Shown here: piece by piece, positions 45,493 through 52,081 of the stretch
How positions within the stretch are numbered: position 1 is the first letter of the stretch
Layout: the number at the start of each line of letters is the position of its first letter
Assembly: GCA_964583825.1 (NCBI GenBank)
Contig: CAZOXM010000028.1
Location: 1 to 52,081, forward strand
Direction of reading: 5' to 3'
DNA from: GCA-1730015 sp964583825
Lineage (GTDB): Bacteria; Pseudomonadota; Gammaproteobacteria; Granulosicoccales; Granulosicoccaceae
DNA: 52,081 nucleotides
Notes under the pieces: model-generated
Seen by the model: only the letters and a program-made list of their open reading frames with translations
Databases searched by the model: none
What the model was told of the DNA's origin: nothing
Translations under genes and position numbers: made by a program

Positions 45493-47034
45493 ATGCCTTC
45501 TGCACCTGACGACTGGACAATCAATCGAATACTGTTCACGCAACGCGCAAACGACGAAATTGCTATCGAATTCGTCGATGGCGGTTGCTGGACGATCGCA
45601 GAACTGCAGGCGCAGGCATTACAGGCCGCCGGCAACCTGCGCGAAGCCGGTGTAGGCGCCTGCGATCGCGTTGTCATCATGGCGGACGATCCACAGCTGT
45701 TTTGTCGATACTGGCTGGGAATCTCGCTGCTTGGCGCTACCATGGTCGCCATTAACACCGGGCTGCAGGGACAGGTACTCCGCCATCAACTGGAAGTATC
45801 CGCAGCGCGCTACGCCGTGTGCGATGCGACCTGCAAACCGCTGCTGCAGCAGGCATCCGGCGACTTGCAGTTTATCCAACCCTCCCACCCGTGCGTACCG
45901 CTGCCTGTCGCCGACATTTATCCGGCCAAACCCTCAGATCTCGCATGCATCATGTTTACGTCGGGCACTTCGGGTCCTTCCAAGGGCGTGGAGATGCCAC
46001 AGGCACACTGCGTGTTGTTTGCGGTTGGCACCATCGATAACTACCAGCTGACTGCCGATGATTGCTTCTATATCTGCCTTCCCCTGTTTCACGCCAATGG
46101 TCTTTTTATGCAGTTACTCGCTTGCCTGACTGCCGGTTGTCGAGCAGTGGTAAGAAAAAAGTTTTCCGCTAGCCAGTGGCTGACAGATGTCCGGAAGTAC
46201 CACGCCACACACACCAACACACTGGGCGCTGTCGCAGCCTTTATCACCGCACAACCACCGAGTAAAAACGACAAAAACCACCAGCTGAAAGTACTCGGCG
46301 CAGCACCGCTACCTGCGAGCGTCGAGCAAAGTTTCAGGAACCGATTCGGGATACCGCATGTTGTTCCGCTCTACGGTATGACCGAGGTCAATATCCCGCT
46401 GTATGGCAAACTCGGGGAGAGCGCACCCGGTACCTGCGGACGGGTTTACGACACGTACTTCGAAGTCACCGTGCGCGACCCCGATACCGATGAAGCCGTG
46501 CCGGACGGCACCATCGGGGAAATCATGGTACGTCCAAGACGTGCCTGGGGCTTTATGTCAGGCTATGCCGGTATGGCACAGCAAACCGTCGATGCATGGC
46601 GCAACTTCTGGTTCCACACCGGCGATGCCGGCTACCGGCAGCCCAACGGTCAGTTTGTATTTGTTGATCGCATCAAAGACTGCATACGCAGGCGTGGTGA
46701 GAACATTTCGTCCTACGAGGTGGAACAGGCGTTTCTGGCACTCGACGGCATCGCCGAAGCTGCCGCATACGCAGTGGCGGCGGATGATGCCGACGGCGGT
46801 GAGGATGAAGTGATGATTGCACTGCAGCTCAACGCGACCGGCAGCAGGGATCAGATTGCCGACTGGTGCCGCCTGGCTTCGGAAGATCTCGCCAGGTTTG
46901 CCGTACCGCGCTACGTACGCCTGGTCGAAGAACTGCCCAAAACACCTACCGGCAAGATCCGCAAGGTCGTCCTGCGCAGGGAGGGGGTCACACCGGATAC
47001 GGTCGATGTGAAAACGCTGGTGTCTGCGCGGTAG
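45493..47034 (+). CDS. AMP-dependent acyl-CoA synthetase/ligase
   Basis: A 513-residue adenylate-forming enzyme of the ANL superfamily that activates a carboxylic acid as acyl-AMP and then the CoA thioester. Motifs: the phosphate loop MFTSGTSGPSKGVEM (about residue 155), VPLYGMTEVN, the GDAGYRQPNGQFVFVDRIKD hinge and the catalytic Lys in PTGKIRKVVLR. The closest characterised relatives are crotonobetaine/carnitine and other short-chain CoA ligases (CaiC-like), but the substrate is not readable. It is divergent from sseA and convergent with bioY. Confidence 0.9.
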   Translation: MPSAPDDWTINRILFTQRANDEIAIEFVDGGCWTIAELQAQALQAAGNLREAGVGACDRVVIMADDPQLFCRYWLGISLLGATMVAINTGLQGQVLRHQLEVSAARYAVCDATCKPLLQQASGDLQFIQPSHPCVPLPVADIYPAKPSDLACIMFTSGTSGPSKGVEMPQAHCVLFAVGTIDNYQLTADDCFYICLPLFHANGLFMQLLACLTAGCRAVVRKKFSASQWLTDVRKYHATHTNTLGAVAAFITAQPPSKNDKNHQLKVLGAAPLPASVEQSFRNRFGIPHVVPLYGMTEVNIPLYGKLGESAPGTCGRVYDTYFEVTVRDPDTDEAVPDGTIGEIMVRPRRAWGFMSGYAGMAQQTVDAWRNFWFHTGDAGYRQPNGQFVFVDRIKDCIRRRGENISSYEVEQAFLALDGIAEAAAYAVAADDADGGEDEVMIALQLNATGSRDQIADWCRLASEDLARFAVPRYVRLVEELPKTPTGKIRKVVLRREGVTPDTVDVKTLVSAR

Positions 47035-47066
47035 CTGTCCGCGCAGAGAGCGGGTGCGACTGTGCG

Positions 47067-47657
47067 TTAGCGCTTGCTAAGCAGCTTCCAGATACTCGGC
47101 ATCAATAAGGCCGCAACAATCAGCTTTGCCAGATCCCCGAGCAGGAATGGCGTCATGCCCCACTGCAAAACGGGCTTGTCCCAGCCCACCACGCTGCCGA
47201 GCCACAGCAGGCCGGGCACATAGATAATCGCGTTGCCCAGCAGCATAGCCAGCGCGGTCGTGGCAATGTTACGGTCCCAGCCGCGCTGCGCAAGATAACC
47301 CACCAGTGCCGCCGCCAGCACGAAGCCCAGCAAAAAGCCACCGGTTGGCCCCATCATGTACGCGAGGCCTATTCCTTTTTCGGGCGTGCCCGCAAACACC
47401 GGCAGACCCATTGCGCCCTGCAGCAGATACAAACCCACCGTGGCCGCACCCAGCTTCCAGCCATAGGCCATCCCGATCAGCAGCACAACCAGCGTCTGCA
47501 GCGTCAGCGGCACCGGGAAAAACGGGATTTGCACTTTGGCAGAGACCCACAGCGCAAGCGAGCCGGCTACCGCAAGCAGCACATTGCGCAGCACCGGGTT
47601 ATCGTCAGACCACACCGCGGTGGCAAGGGTCGGGTGATTAAGCACAGAAGTCGTCAT
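47067..47657 (-). CDS. bioY: Biotin transporter BioY
   Basis: A 196-residue polytopic S component of a biotin ECF transporter with about six helices. The BioY features VLLIGMAYGWKLGAATVGLYLLQGAMGLPVFAGTPEKGIGLAYMMGPTGGFLLGF are clear, including the GPTGG loop. The start is ATG 47657, since 51 upstream residues are not conserved. No bioM or bioN gene is nearby, so it acts alone or uses shared energising subunits. It reads away from the MITE copy that lies between it and hpt. Confidence 0.93.
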   Translation of the reverse strand: MTTSVLNHPTLATAVWSDDNPVLRNVLLAVAGSLALWVSAKVQIPFFPVPLTLQTLVVLLIGMAYGWKLGAATVGLYLLQGAMGLPVFAGTPEKGIGLAYMMGPTGGFLLGFVLAAALVGYLAQRGWDRNIATTALAMLLGNAIIYVPGLLWLGSVVGWDKPVLQWGMTPFLLGDLAKLIVAALLMPSIWKLLSKR

Positions 47658-47767
47658 GGAAGGTCCAGGCATCCTGATAATAAACGGTATGCTGCTTATG
47701 ATACCGCGCAGCACCGGTGCAGTGCACCCTCTTCTTTCGCCCTCCGGCGCACCGCCTGCCAGGCTAA

Positions 47768-47907
47768 CAGGGTGTTGAAAATCGTTATGAGCGACGGTCT
47801 GAGCAGGCAAATTCTCCCGAAAAAGCGCAGTTTATGGGTTATAAATGAGCATTTTGAGGGGGAATTTAACGCCATCAGACCTAGCGCAATAGTTTTTCAA
47901 CACCCTG
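47768..47907. mobile_element. Complete 140-bp MITE-like element
   Basis: It has perfect 14-bp terminal inverted repeats, CAGGGTGTTGAAAA at 47768-47781 and the complement at 47894-47907. It is flanked on both sides by CTAA (47764-47767 and 47908-47911), a likely 4-bp target duplication. It is too short to code for a transposase. A 4-bp YTAR target is known for the IS5 group, so mobilisation by an IS5-group transposase is inferred. The element abuts hpt: the hpt stop codon (TAG on the minus strand) lies within the CTAA duplication. Confidence 0.8.
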
Positions 47908-48447
47908 CTAATCGGTGAAGCGGACCGATCCGATATAGGGCAGATTGCGATTGCGCTGCGCGTAGTCAATGCCATAGCCGACTACGAACTTATCTTCGAT
48001 TTCAAAACCGACCAGATCCGCTTTCACATCCACCTCACGTCTCGAGGGCTTGTCGAGCAGAGCGCAAACCATCATCCGCGCTGGATTGCGCGACGCCAGC
48101 AGCCGCAGCACGTGATGCAGCGTATGGCCGGTATCGACAATATCTTCCACCACCAGAATGTCGCGCCCTTCGATTTCGCCGCGCAGATCTTTGAGTATTC
48201 GCACCTCGCGGGAGGATTCCATTGTGTCGCCGTAGGATGAAGTCTCGAGAAAATCCACCTCGACCGGCAGATCCAGTTCGCGAACCAGATCGGCAATGAA
48301 CATAAAAGAGCCGCGCAGTAGTCCGATAACCACAAGCTTTTCTGTATTTTCAAAGTGGTTGCGGATTTCGACTGCCATGCTCTCTACACGGGCGGCAATC
48401 GCCTTGGCAGAGATCATGTCATCGATGACGTAGTTATCGTGCTGCAT
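47908..48447 (-). CDS. hpt: Hypoxanthine phosphoribosyltransferase
   Basis: A 179-residue purine salvage enzyme that converts hypoxanthine (and usually guanine) plus PRPP to IMP or GMP. The PRPP motif is ILVVEDIVDTGHTLHHVL, with GLLRGSFMFIADLVREL at the N-terminus, DFLETSSYGD for the flexible loop, and VVGYGIDYAQRNRNLPYIG near the C-terminus. It is followed upstream by pyrE, 13 bp apart, so both probably share one transcript. Its stop codon lies against the MITE. Confidence 0.95.
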   Translation of the reverse strand: MQHDNYVIDDMISAKAIAARVESMAVEIRNHFENTEKLVVIGLLRGSFMFIADLVRELDLPVEVDFLETSSYGDTMESSREVRILKDLRGEIEGRDILVVEDIVDTGHTLHHVLRLLASRNPARMMVCALLDKPSRREVDVKADLVGFEIEDKFVVGYGIDYAQRNRNLPYIGSVRFTD

Positions 48448-48460
48448 AGCGCACCATCAA

Positions 48461-49156
48461 TTAACTGGCCGGCTGATAAGAGCCACCGTGATCGGCCGAC
48501 CACTGCAGTGGCTGATGAAGAAATTTCTCTACCTCATCGAGCGTGTGTGTATCGAAGTAGCCCTTGTTTCTGCACAGCTTCAGCACATCCCACCAGGTCA
48601 CCAGATGATGCAGCGTAAGCCCGCGGGAGGCGAGCTTTGAGCCGGTATCCGGAAAAACATCGTAGTAGAAGATAACCAGCGTATGTTCAGACTTCGCACC
48701 CGCGTCGCGCAGAGCATCGGCAAATTTCAGTTTGGAGCCGCCGTCGGTGGTCAGATCTTCCACCAGCAATACGCGCTGTCCTTCGCTGAGGTCGCCTTCT
48801 ATCTGCGCATCGCGACCGAAGCCTTTGGGTTTTTTGCGCACGTATAACATGGGAAGTCCCATCCGCTCCGCAATCCAGGCTGCGAATGGGATGCCGGCCG
48901 TTTCCCCACCGGCAATGGCATCAAACGCTTCAAAGCCGGCATCGCGCATCAGTTTTGAAACCGCAAAGTCCATCAGCGCCGCACGTATGCGCGGGTACGA
49001 GATCAGCTTTCGACAATCAATGTATACCGGACTGGCAAGACCGGACGTCAGTTTGTAGGGCTGATCAGCGCGAAAGTGAACCGCATCGATCTCGAGCAAC
49101 ATACCCGCCGCCAGCTCCGCCATGGTCTCTTCATCGGGAAAGGTGTTTTGAAACAT
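48461..49156 (-). CDS. pyrE: Orotate phosphoribosyltransferase
   Basis: A 231-residue type I phosphoribosyltransferase that makes OMP in pyrimidine synthesis. It has MLLEIDAVHFRADQPYKLTSG and SPVYIDCRKLISYPRIRAALMDF, GGETAGIPFAAWIAERM, VRKKPKGFGRDAQIEGDL and the PRPP loop RVLLVEDLTTDGGSKLKFADAL. The sequence and the long tail match the PyrE form common in Alphaproteobacteria (Rhodobacteraceae) more than E. coli PyrE (213 residues), from memory. It pairs with pyrC, 34 bp away, as in those bacteria. Confidence 0.94.
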   Translation of the reverse strand: MFQNTFPDEETMAELAAGMLLEIDAVHFRADQPYKLTSGLASPVYIDCRKLISYPRIRAALMDFAVSKLMRDAGFEAFDAIAGGETAGIPFAAWIAERMGLPMLYVRKKPKGFGRDAQIEGDLSEGQRVLLVEDLTTDGGSKLKFADALRDAGAKSEHTLVIFYYDVFPDTGSKLASRGLTLHHLVTWWDVLKLCRNKGYFDTHTLDEVEKFLHQPLQWSADHGGSYQPAS

Positions 49157-49189
49157 GGCTAATTAGTCCGTCATTAAAATGGGTAACAC

Positions 49190-50236
49190 TCAGGCCGCAA
49201 CCACATGCCAGTACAACTCGCACTCGGGGTCGAACACAGTCACCGGTCCGTCAGCGGTGTCGAGCTTGCGCTGGAAGTTCACCGGATCGTCCCGTCGTTC
49301 GAGCGTCACCGAATCGGTATTAACCGGCAAACGATAAAACGCCGGGCCGTGCAGCGATGTAAACCCTTCGAGGTGCTGCAGCGCATCCTCCTCTTCAAAC
49401 ACATGCGCCAGACAGGAAAGCGTGTTGGGCGCGTTGTACACACCGGCGCAGCCACAGGCGGACTCTTTGGCACCGTCAACATGCGGCGCACTATCGGTGC
49501 CGAGAAAGAAACGCTTGTCACCGGAGGTCGCAGCAGCACGCAGCGACAACTGGTGTGAGCGACGCTTGGCAATCGGCAGGCAATAGTAGTGCGGGCGAAT
49601 GCCCCCTTTGAACAGGTGGTTACGATTGATCATCAGGTGGTGCGTGGTCAGCGTCGCGGCCAGATCGGCATCGGCACTTTTGACATAGTCGATGCCATCC
49701 GTGGTGGTCACATGCTCCATGATCACACGCAAGCCGGGCACGCGCGTTCGCAGCGGATCGAGCACGGTGTCGATAAAAACCGCTTCGCGATCAAAAATAT
49801 CTACATCCGCGTTAGTGACCTCTCCGTGCACACACAGCGGCAGCCCGATTTCGGCCATGCGTTCCAGCACACCGGTCACTTTATCGATGTTTTTCACACC
49901 GGAATCGGAGTTGGTGGTCGCACCGGCCGGGTAAAGCTTAACCGCACGCACCAGCCCGGACTCCGCAGCGGCGGCAATATCTTCAGCGCTTGACGCCTCG
50001 GTGAGGTACAGAGTCATCAGCGGCTCGAAGGTCGATCCGTCGGGCAGTGCCGACAGTATGCGATCCCGATACGCCGCTGCATCGGCCGACCGGACCACCG
50101 GCGGCACCAGATTCGGCATCACAATGGCGCGCGCAAAGTGACGCGCGGTATCCGGCAACACCGCGTTGAGTACCGCGCCGTCGCGCAAGTGCAGGTGCCA
50201 GTCGTCCGGTTGTTTAATCGTAAGCGTTTGAGACAT
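49190..50236 (-). CDS. pyrC: Dihydroorotase (class II)
   Basis: A 348-residue zinc amidohydrolase that closes carbamoyl aspartate to dihydroorotate. The binuclear metal site is seen as DDWHLHLRDG (HxH), VKLYPAGATTNSDSGV (carbamylated Lys), GLPLCVHGEV, RVIMEHVTT and the catalytic Asp in LGTDSAPH. The start at 50236 (MSQTLTIKQPDDW) is standard. It is cotranscribed with pyrE and likely hpt. The operon structure follows a form seen in Alphaproteobacteria. Confidence 0.96.
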   Translation of the reverse strand: MSQTLTIKQPDDWHLHLRDGAVLNAVLPDTARHFARAIVMPNLVPPVVRSADAAAYRDRILSALPDGSTFEPLMTLYLTEASSAEDIAAAAESGLVRAVKLYPAGATTNSDSGVKNIDKVTGVLERMAEIGLPLCVHGEVTNADVDIFDREAVFIDTVLDPLRTRVPGLRVIMEHVTTTDGIDYVKSADADLAATLTTHHLMINRNHLFKGGIRPHYYCLPIAKRRSHQLSLRAAATSGDKRFFLGTDSAPHVDGAKESACGCAGVYNAPNTLSCLAHVFEEEDALQHLEGFTSLHGPAFYRLPVNTDSVTLERRDDPVNFQRKLDTADGPVTVFDPECELYWHVVAA

Positions 50237-50289
50237 GTAAACCACAGCGGTGGCGGTTGCGGAACCGCACGCATAGTATCCGCTGCAGA

Positions 50290-51402
50290 TCAGGACTTCC
50301 AGCGATCATCCTTCACCAGCGCTGGATACTCGTTACCGTCAATCTGCAGTGTCAACTCAGTACCGGGTGTGGACACTTCCTGAGACAGCATCGCAAACAA
50401 CAGATTGGCCTCAAACTTAGGTGACCAGGCGCTGCTGCTCGCATGCCCGACGACCTGATCGCCACGGGCAATCTCCCACAAACCGCGCAGCGGCGGCAGC
50501 GGACCGTCGCTGACCATCACATGACAGAGCCTGCGCTTTACCCCGGCGGCAAGCTCTCTTTCTATTGCCTCTCTGGCCATGTAAGGCACCGGCTTGTCGA
50601 GATTCAGATAGCGCTCAAATGCACATTCCAAAACGCTGTCTTCGTGTGTCATGTCGCTGCCATAGGATTTTAATCCGCTCTCGAGGCGTTCAATCCCATT
50701 GGGTGCACCGGATCTGATTCCGTACTTCTGCCCTGCCTCCCACACGGCGTCCCACAGCGCCAGACCGTGTTCACTGTTTTGCAGGTAGATTTCAAAACCG
50801 CCCTGGCCGCTCCAGCCAGAGCGAGCCAGCACCACGTCAGTGCCGGCAATTCGGGTTTCCATAAAGCGGAAAAAGCGCAGCGATCTGACCGACTCACCGA
50901 CGAGCTCTGCCATCAGATCATCCGACTTCGGTCCCTGCACGGCCAGCGGACTGACGTCCGGCTCAAATACGCGAACATTCAGGCCGCGACCCCAGGCAAT
51001 GCCTTTCACCCACAACAGCACATCGGAGTCAGCAATGGAAATCCAGAACCGATCCTCGGCCAGACGCAGCACAATCGGATCATTGACCAGCAGCGCATCT
51101 TCATCAACGAGCGGCGCATACACACACTGGCCAACCTGGCACGGTGCGATGTGGCGAGGCGTAATGAGCTCTAATAATTCAAGCGCATCAGGGCCCGTTA
51201 CCTCCACCTGCCGCTCTGCCGACACGTCCCACAACTGAACGTGCTCGCACAAATGCATGTATTCCTCTTGTGTATTGGAGAAATTAACCGGCAGAACCAT
51301 ATGGTTATAGACGGTATAACTCTTGACACCCTGTTCGCGAACACGTGCCTCGAAGGGAGTAACACGCAATCTGCGAGACAACACCAACTCAACCGGATTC
51401 AT
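50290..51402 (-). CDS. dmdA: DmdA-family aminomethyltransferase-fold protein (candidate DMSP demethylase)
   Basis: A 370-residue GcvT-fold protein, which in this fold uses tetrahydrofolate as methyl acceptor. The sequence fits the DmdA branch rather than glycine cleavage GcvT: GVKSYTVYNHMVLPVNF, HVQLWDVSAERQVEVTGPDAL, FWISIADSDVLLWVKG, DVSPLAVQGPKSDDLMAEL and ARSGWSGQGGFEIYLQNSE. DmdA demethylates dimethylsulfoniopropionate (DMSP) to methylmercaptopropionate in marine bacteria. Related GcvT-like proteins can act on other substrates, so DmdA function needs support. It is divergent from a flavin reductase gene. Confidence 0.75.
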   Translation of the reverse strand: MNPVELVLSRRLRVTPFEARVREQGVKSYTVYNHMVLPVNFSNTQEEYMHLCEHVQLWDVSAERQVEVTGPDALELLELITPRHIAPCQVGQCVYAPLVDEDALLVNDPIVLRLAEDRFWISIADSDVLLWVKGIAWGRGLNVRVFEPDVSPLAVQGPKSDDLMAELVGESVRSLRFFRFMETRIAGTDVVLARSGWSGQGGFEIYLQNSEHGLALWDAVWEAGQKYGIRSGAPNGIERLESGLKSYGSDMTHEDSVLECAFERYLNLDKPVPYMAREAIERELAAGVKRRLCHVMVSDGPLPPLRGLWEIARGDQVVGHASSSAWSPKFEANLLFAMLSQEVSTPGTELTLQIDGNEYPALVKDDRWKS

Positions 51403-51524
51403 AAGTACCTACCCGAAAAAGACCCAACAGTCGCGGCAATCTAACCAACATTCAGTCATGCAACTTCCTCTGATACGACCTCGAGACTACAATTAAGTGA
51501 CAATCAGAGACAACAGTGAACGGT

Positions 51525-52081
51525 ATGTTTTATTCCACGGAAAAGCGCGACCACGGCCTGCGTCACGACCCCTTCAAAGCACTCGTGGTACCGAGGCCGA
51601 TCGGCTGGGTGTCGACGCTCGATGACACAGGCACGCCGAACCTGGCACCGTTCAGTTTTTTTAACGCGATCTCCGACTCACCGCCCATGCTAATGTTTTC
51701 TATTGCCAACGGCAAAGACTCACTGCTGAACATTCAGGCCACCAAAGAATGCACCTGCTCCATGGCCTCAAACGCACTGGTCGATGAAATGAACATGAGC
51801 AGTGCCGCAGTGAAGTCGGGGGTCAATGAATTCGAACTGGCAAAACTGGAATCTGCCGCATCAACCATGGTTGCACCGGAACGCGTGGCGGCCAGCCCTG
51901 CGGCATTCGAGTGCCGCTTGTGGAAAACCATCGAACTGCCCGTGGTCGAGGGCCGCACCGGTTATACCACCGTCATCGTTTCAGTGGAAGGCATCTATGT
52001 CGACGACCGCTTTATCGCAGACGGTATGGTCGATGTCGCCGCCATGGCGCCGCTGGCAAGGCTCGGCTACATGGACTATGC
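51525..52081 (+). CDS. Flavin reductase family protein (3' end outside the window)
   Basis: The first 185 residues of a FMN-binding split-barrel (flavin reductase-like) protein: HDPFKALVVPRPIGWVSTLD and NLAPFSFFNAISDSPPMLMFSI are family-typical. It begins MFYSTEKRDHGLRHD; an in-frame GTG at 51516 is an alternative. Relatives reduce free FMN with NAD(P)H, or bind flavin for other reactions. It is transcribed away from the dmdA-like gene, with 120 bp between them, and is cut by the window edge. Confidence 0.85.
   Translation, partial: MFYSTEKRDHGLRHDPFKALVVPRPIGWVSTLDDTGTPNLAPFSFFNAISDSPPMLMFSIANGKDSLLNIQATKECTCSMASNALVDEMNMSSAAVKSGVNEFELAKLESAASTMVAPERVAASPAAFECRLWKTIELPVVEGRTGYTTVIVSVEGIYVDDRFIADGMVDVAAMAPLARLGYMDY

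Noticed and set aside
47529..47918. Rightward frame crossing the MITE next to bioY
   Set aside because: It lies antisense to bioY and runs through the element; no ribosome binding site or domain.
1..52081. CRISPR arrays, tRNA or rRNA genes, prophage
   Set aside because: Reading through the intergenic regions showed no spaced direct repeats, cloverleaf patterns with CCA ends, or phage structural genes; a program such as tRNAscan would be the decisive check.

Overview
The window is a 52-kb piece of a draft bacterial chromosome; one run of exactly 100 N marks a scaffold join. Gene order from fimV back to metZ (fimV, truA, trpF, accD, folC, SPOR gene, cvpA, purF, metZ) is the arrangement known from Pseudomonas and other Gammaproteobacteria. 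A probable DmdA-family protein and a LemA/GIDE pair would fit a marine gammaproteobacterium, but I cannot place it to genus. Coding density is high. I see no rRNA, tRNA, CRISPR array, prophage or complete transposase gene.

Layout. 1-14.8 kb: leftward housekeeping block for sulfur amino acid (metZ), purine (purF), folate (folC), fatty acid (accD), tryptophan (trpF) and tRNA (truA) metabolism and polar organisation (fimV/HubP-like). An L,D-transpeptidase gene sits between purF and metZ, and a 1.8-kb gene-poor stretch lies upstream of fimV where relatives often carry asd and leu genes. 14.8-21.5 kb: LysR regulator, aroC, a membrane-anchored retropepsin-like protease, nth, and a tightly overlapping trio xth / HD-VOC fusion / TTC38-like TPR. 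21.5-29.2 kb: accessory-looking section with a sulfotransferase-like protein, a large multidomain glycosidase-like lipoprotein, an MTA/SAH nucleosidase, an unknown polytopic membrane protein and a variant M19 dipeptidase. 29.2-33.4 kb: a MATE exporter, KefF-like oxidoreductase and Kef-type antiporter in one leftward set; the antiporter carries a His/Asp-rich pentapeptide repeat that broke the assembly. 33.5-43.5 kb: RNase HI, lactate dehydrogenase-like flavoenzyme, TPR protein, MTHFR, an LCAD-like acyl-CoA dehydrogenase, argE, a GIDE-domain protein with an EF-hand, LemA and a DadA-like oxidase. 43.5-52.1 kb: an L21 gene without its usual partner rpmA, a sulfurtransferase, an acyl-CoA ligase, bioY, nucleotide salvage and pyrimidine genes (hpt, pyrE, pyrC), a DmdA-family protein and a truncated flavin reductase gene.

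Three copies or arms of a small non-coding element ending in CAGGRTGTTGAAAA lie at 1-52, 36831-36854 and 47768-47907. The complete copy is 140 bp, has 14-bp terminal inverted repeats and is flanked by a 4-bp direct repeat CTAA, so it is a MITE-like element. The most unusual items are the Kef His/Asp repeat, the HD-VOC fusion operon, the EF-hand in a GIDE/LemA pair, the non-canonical cysteine cluster in endonuclease III, the multidomain lipoprotein and the MITE family. No clear new defence or mobile system was found.
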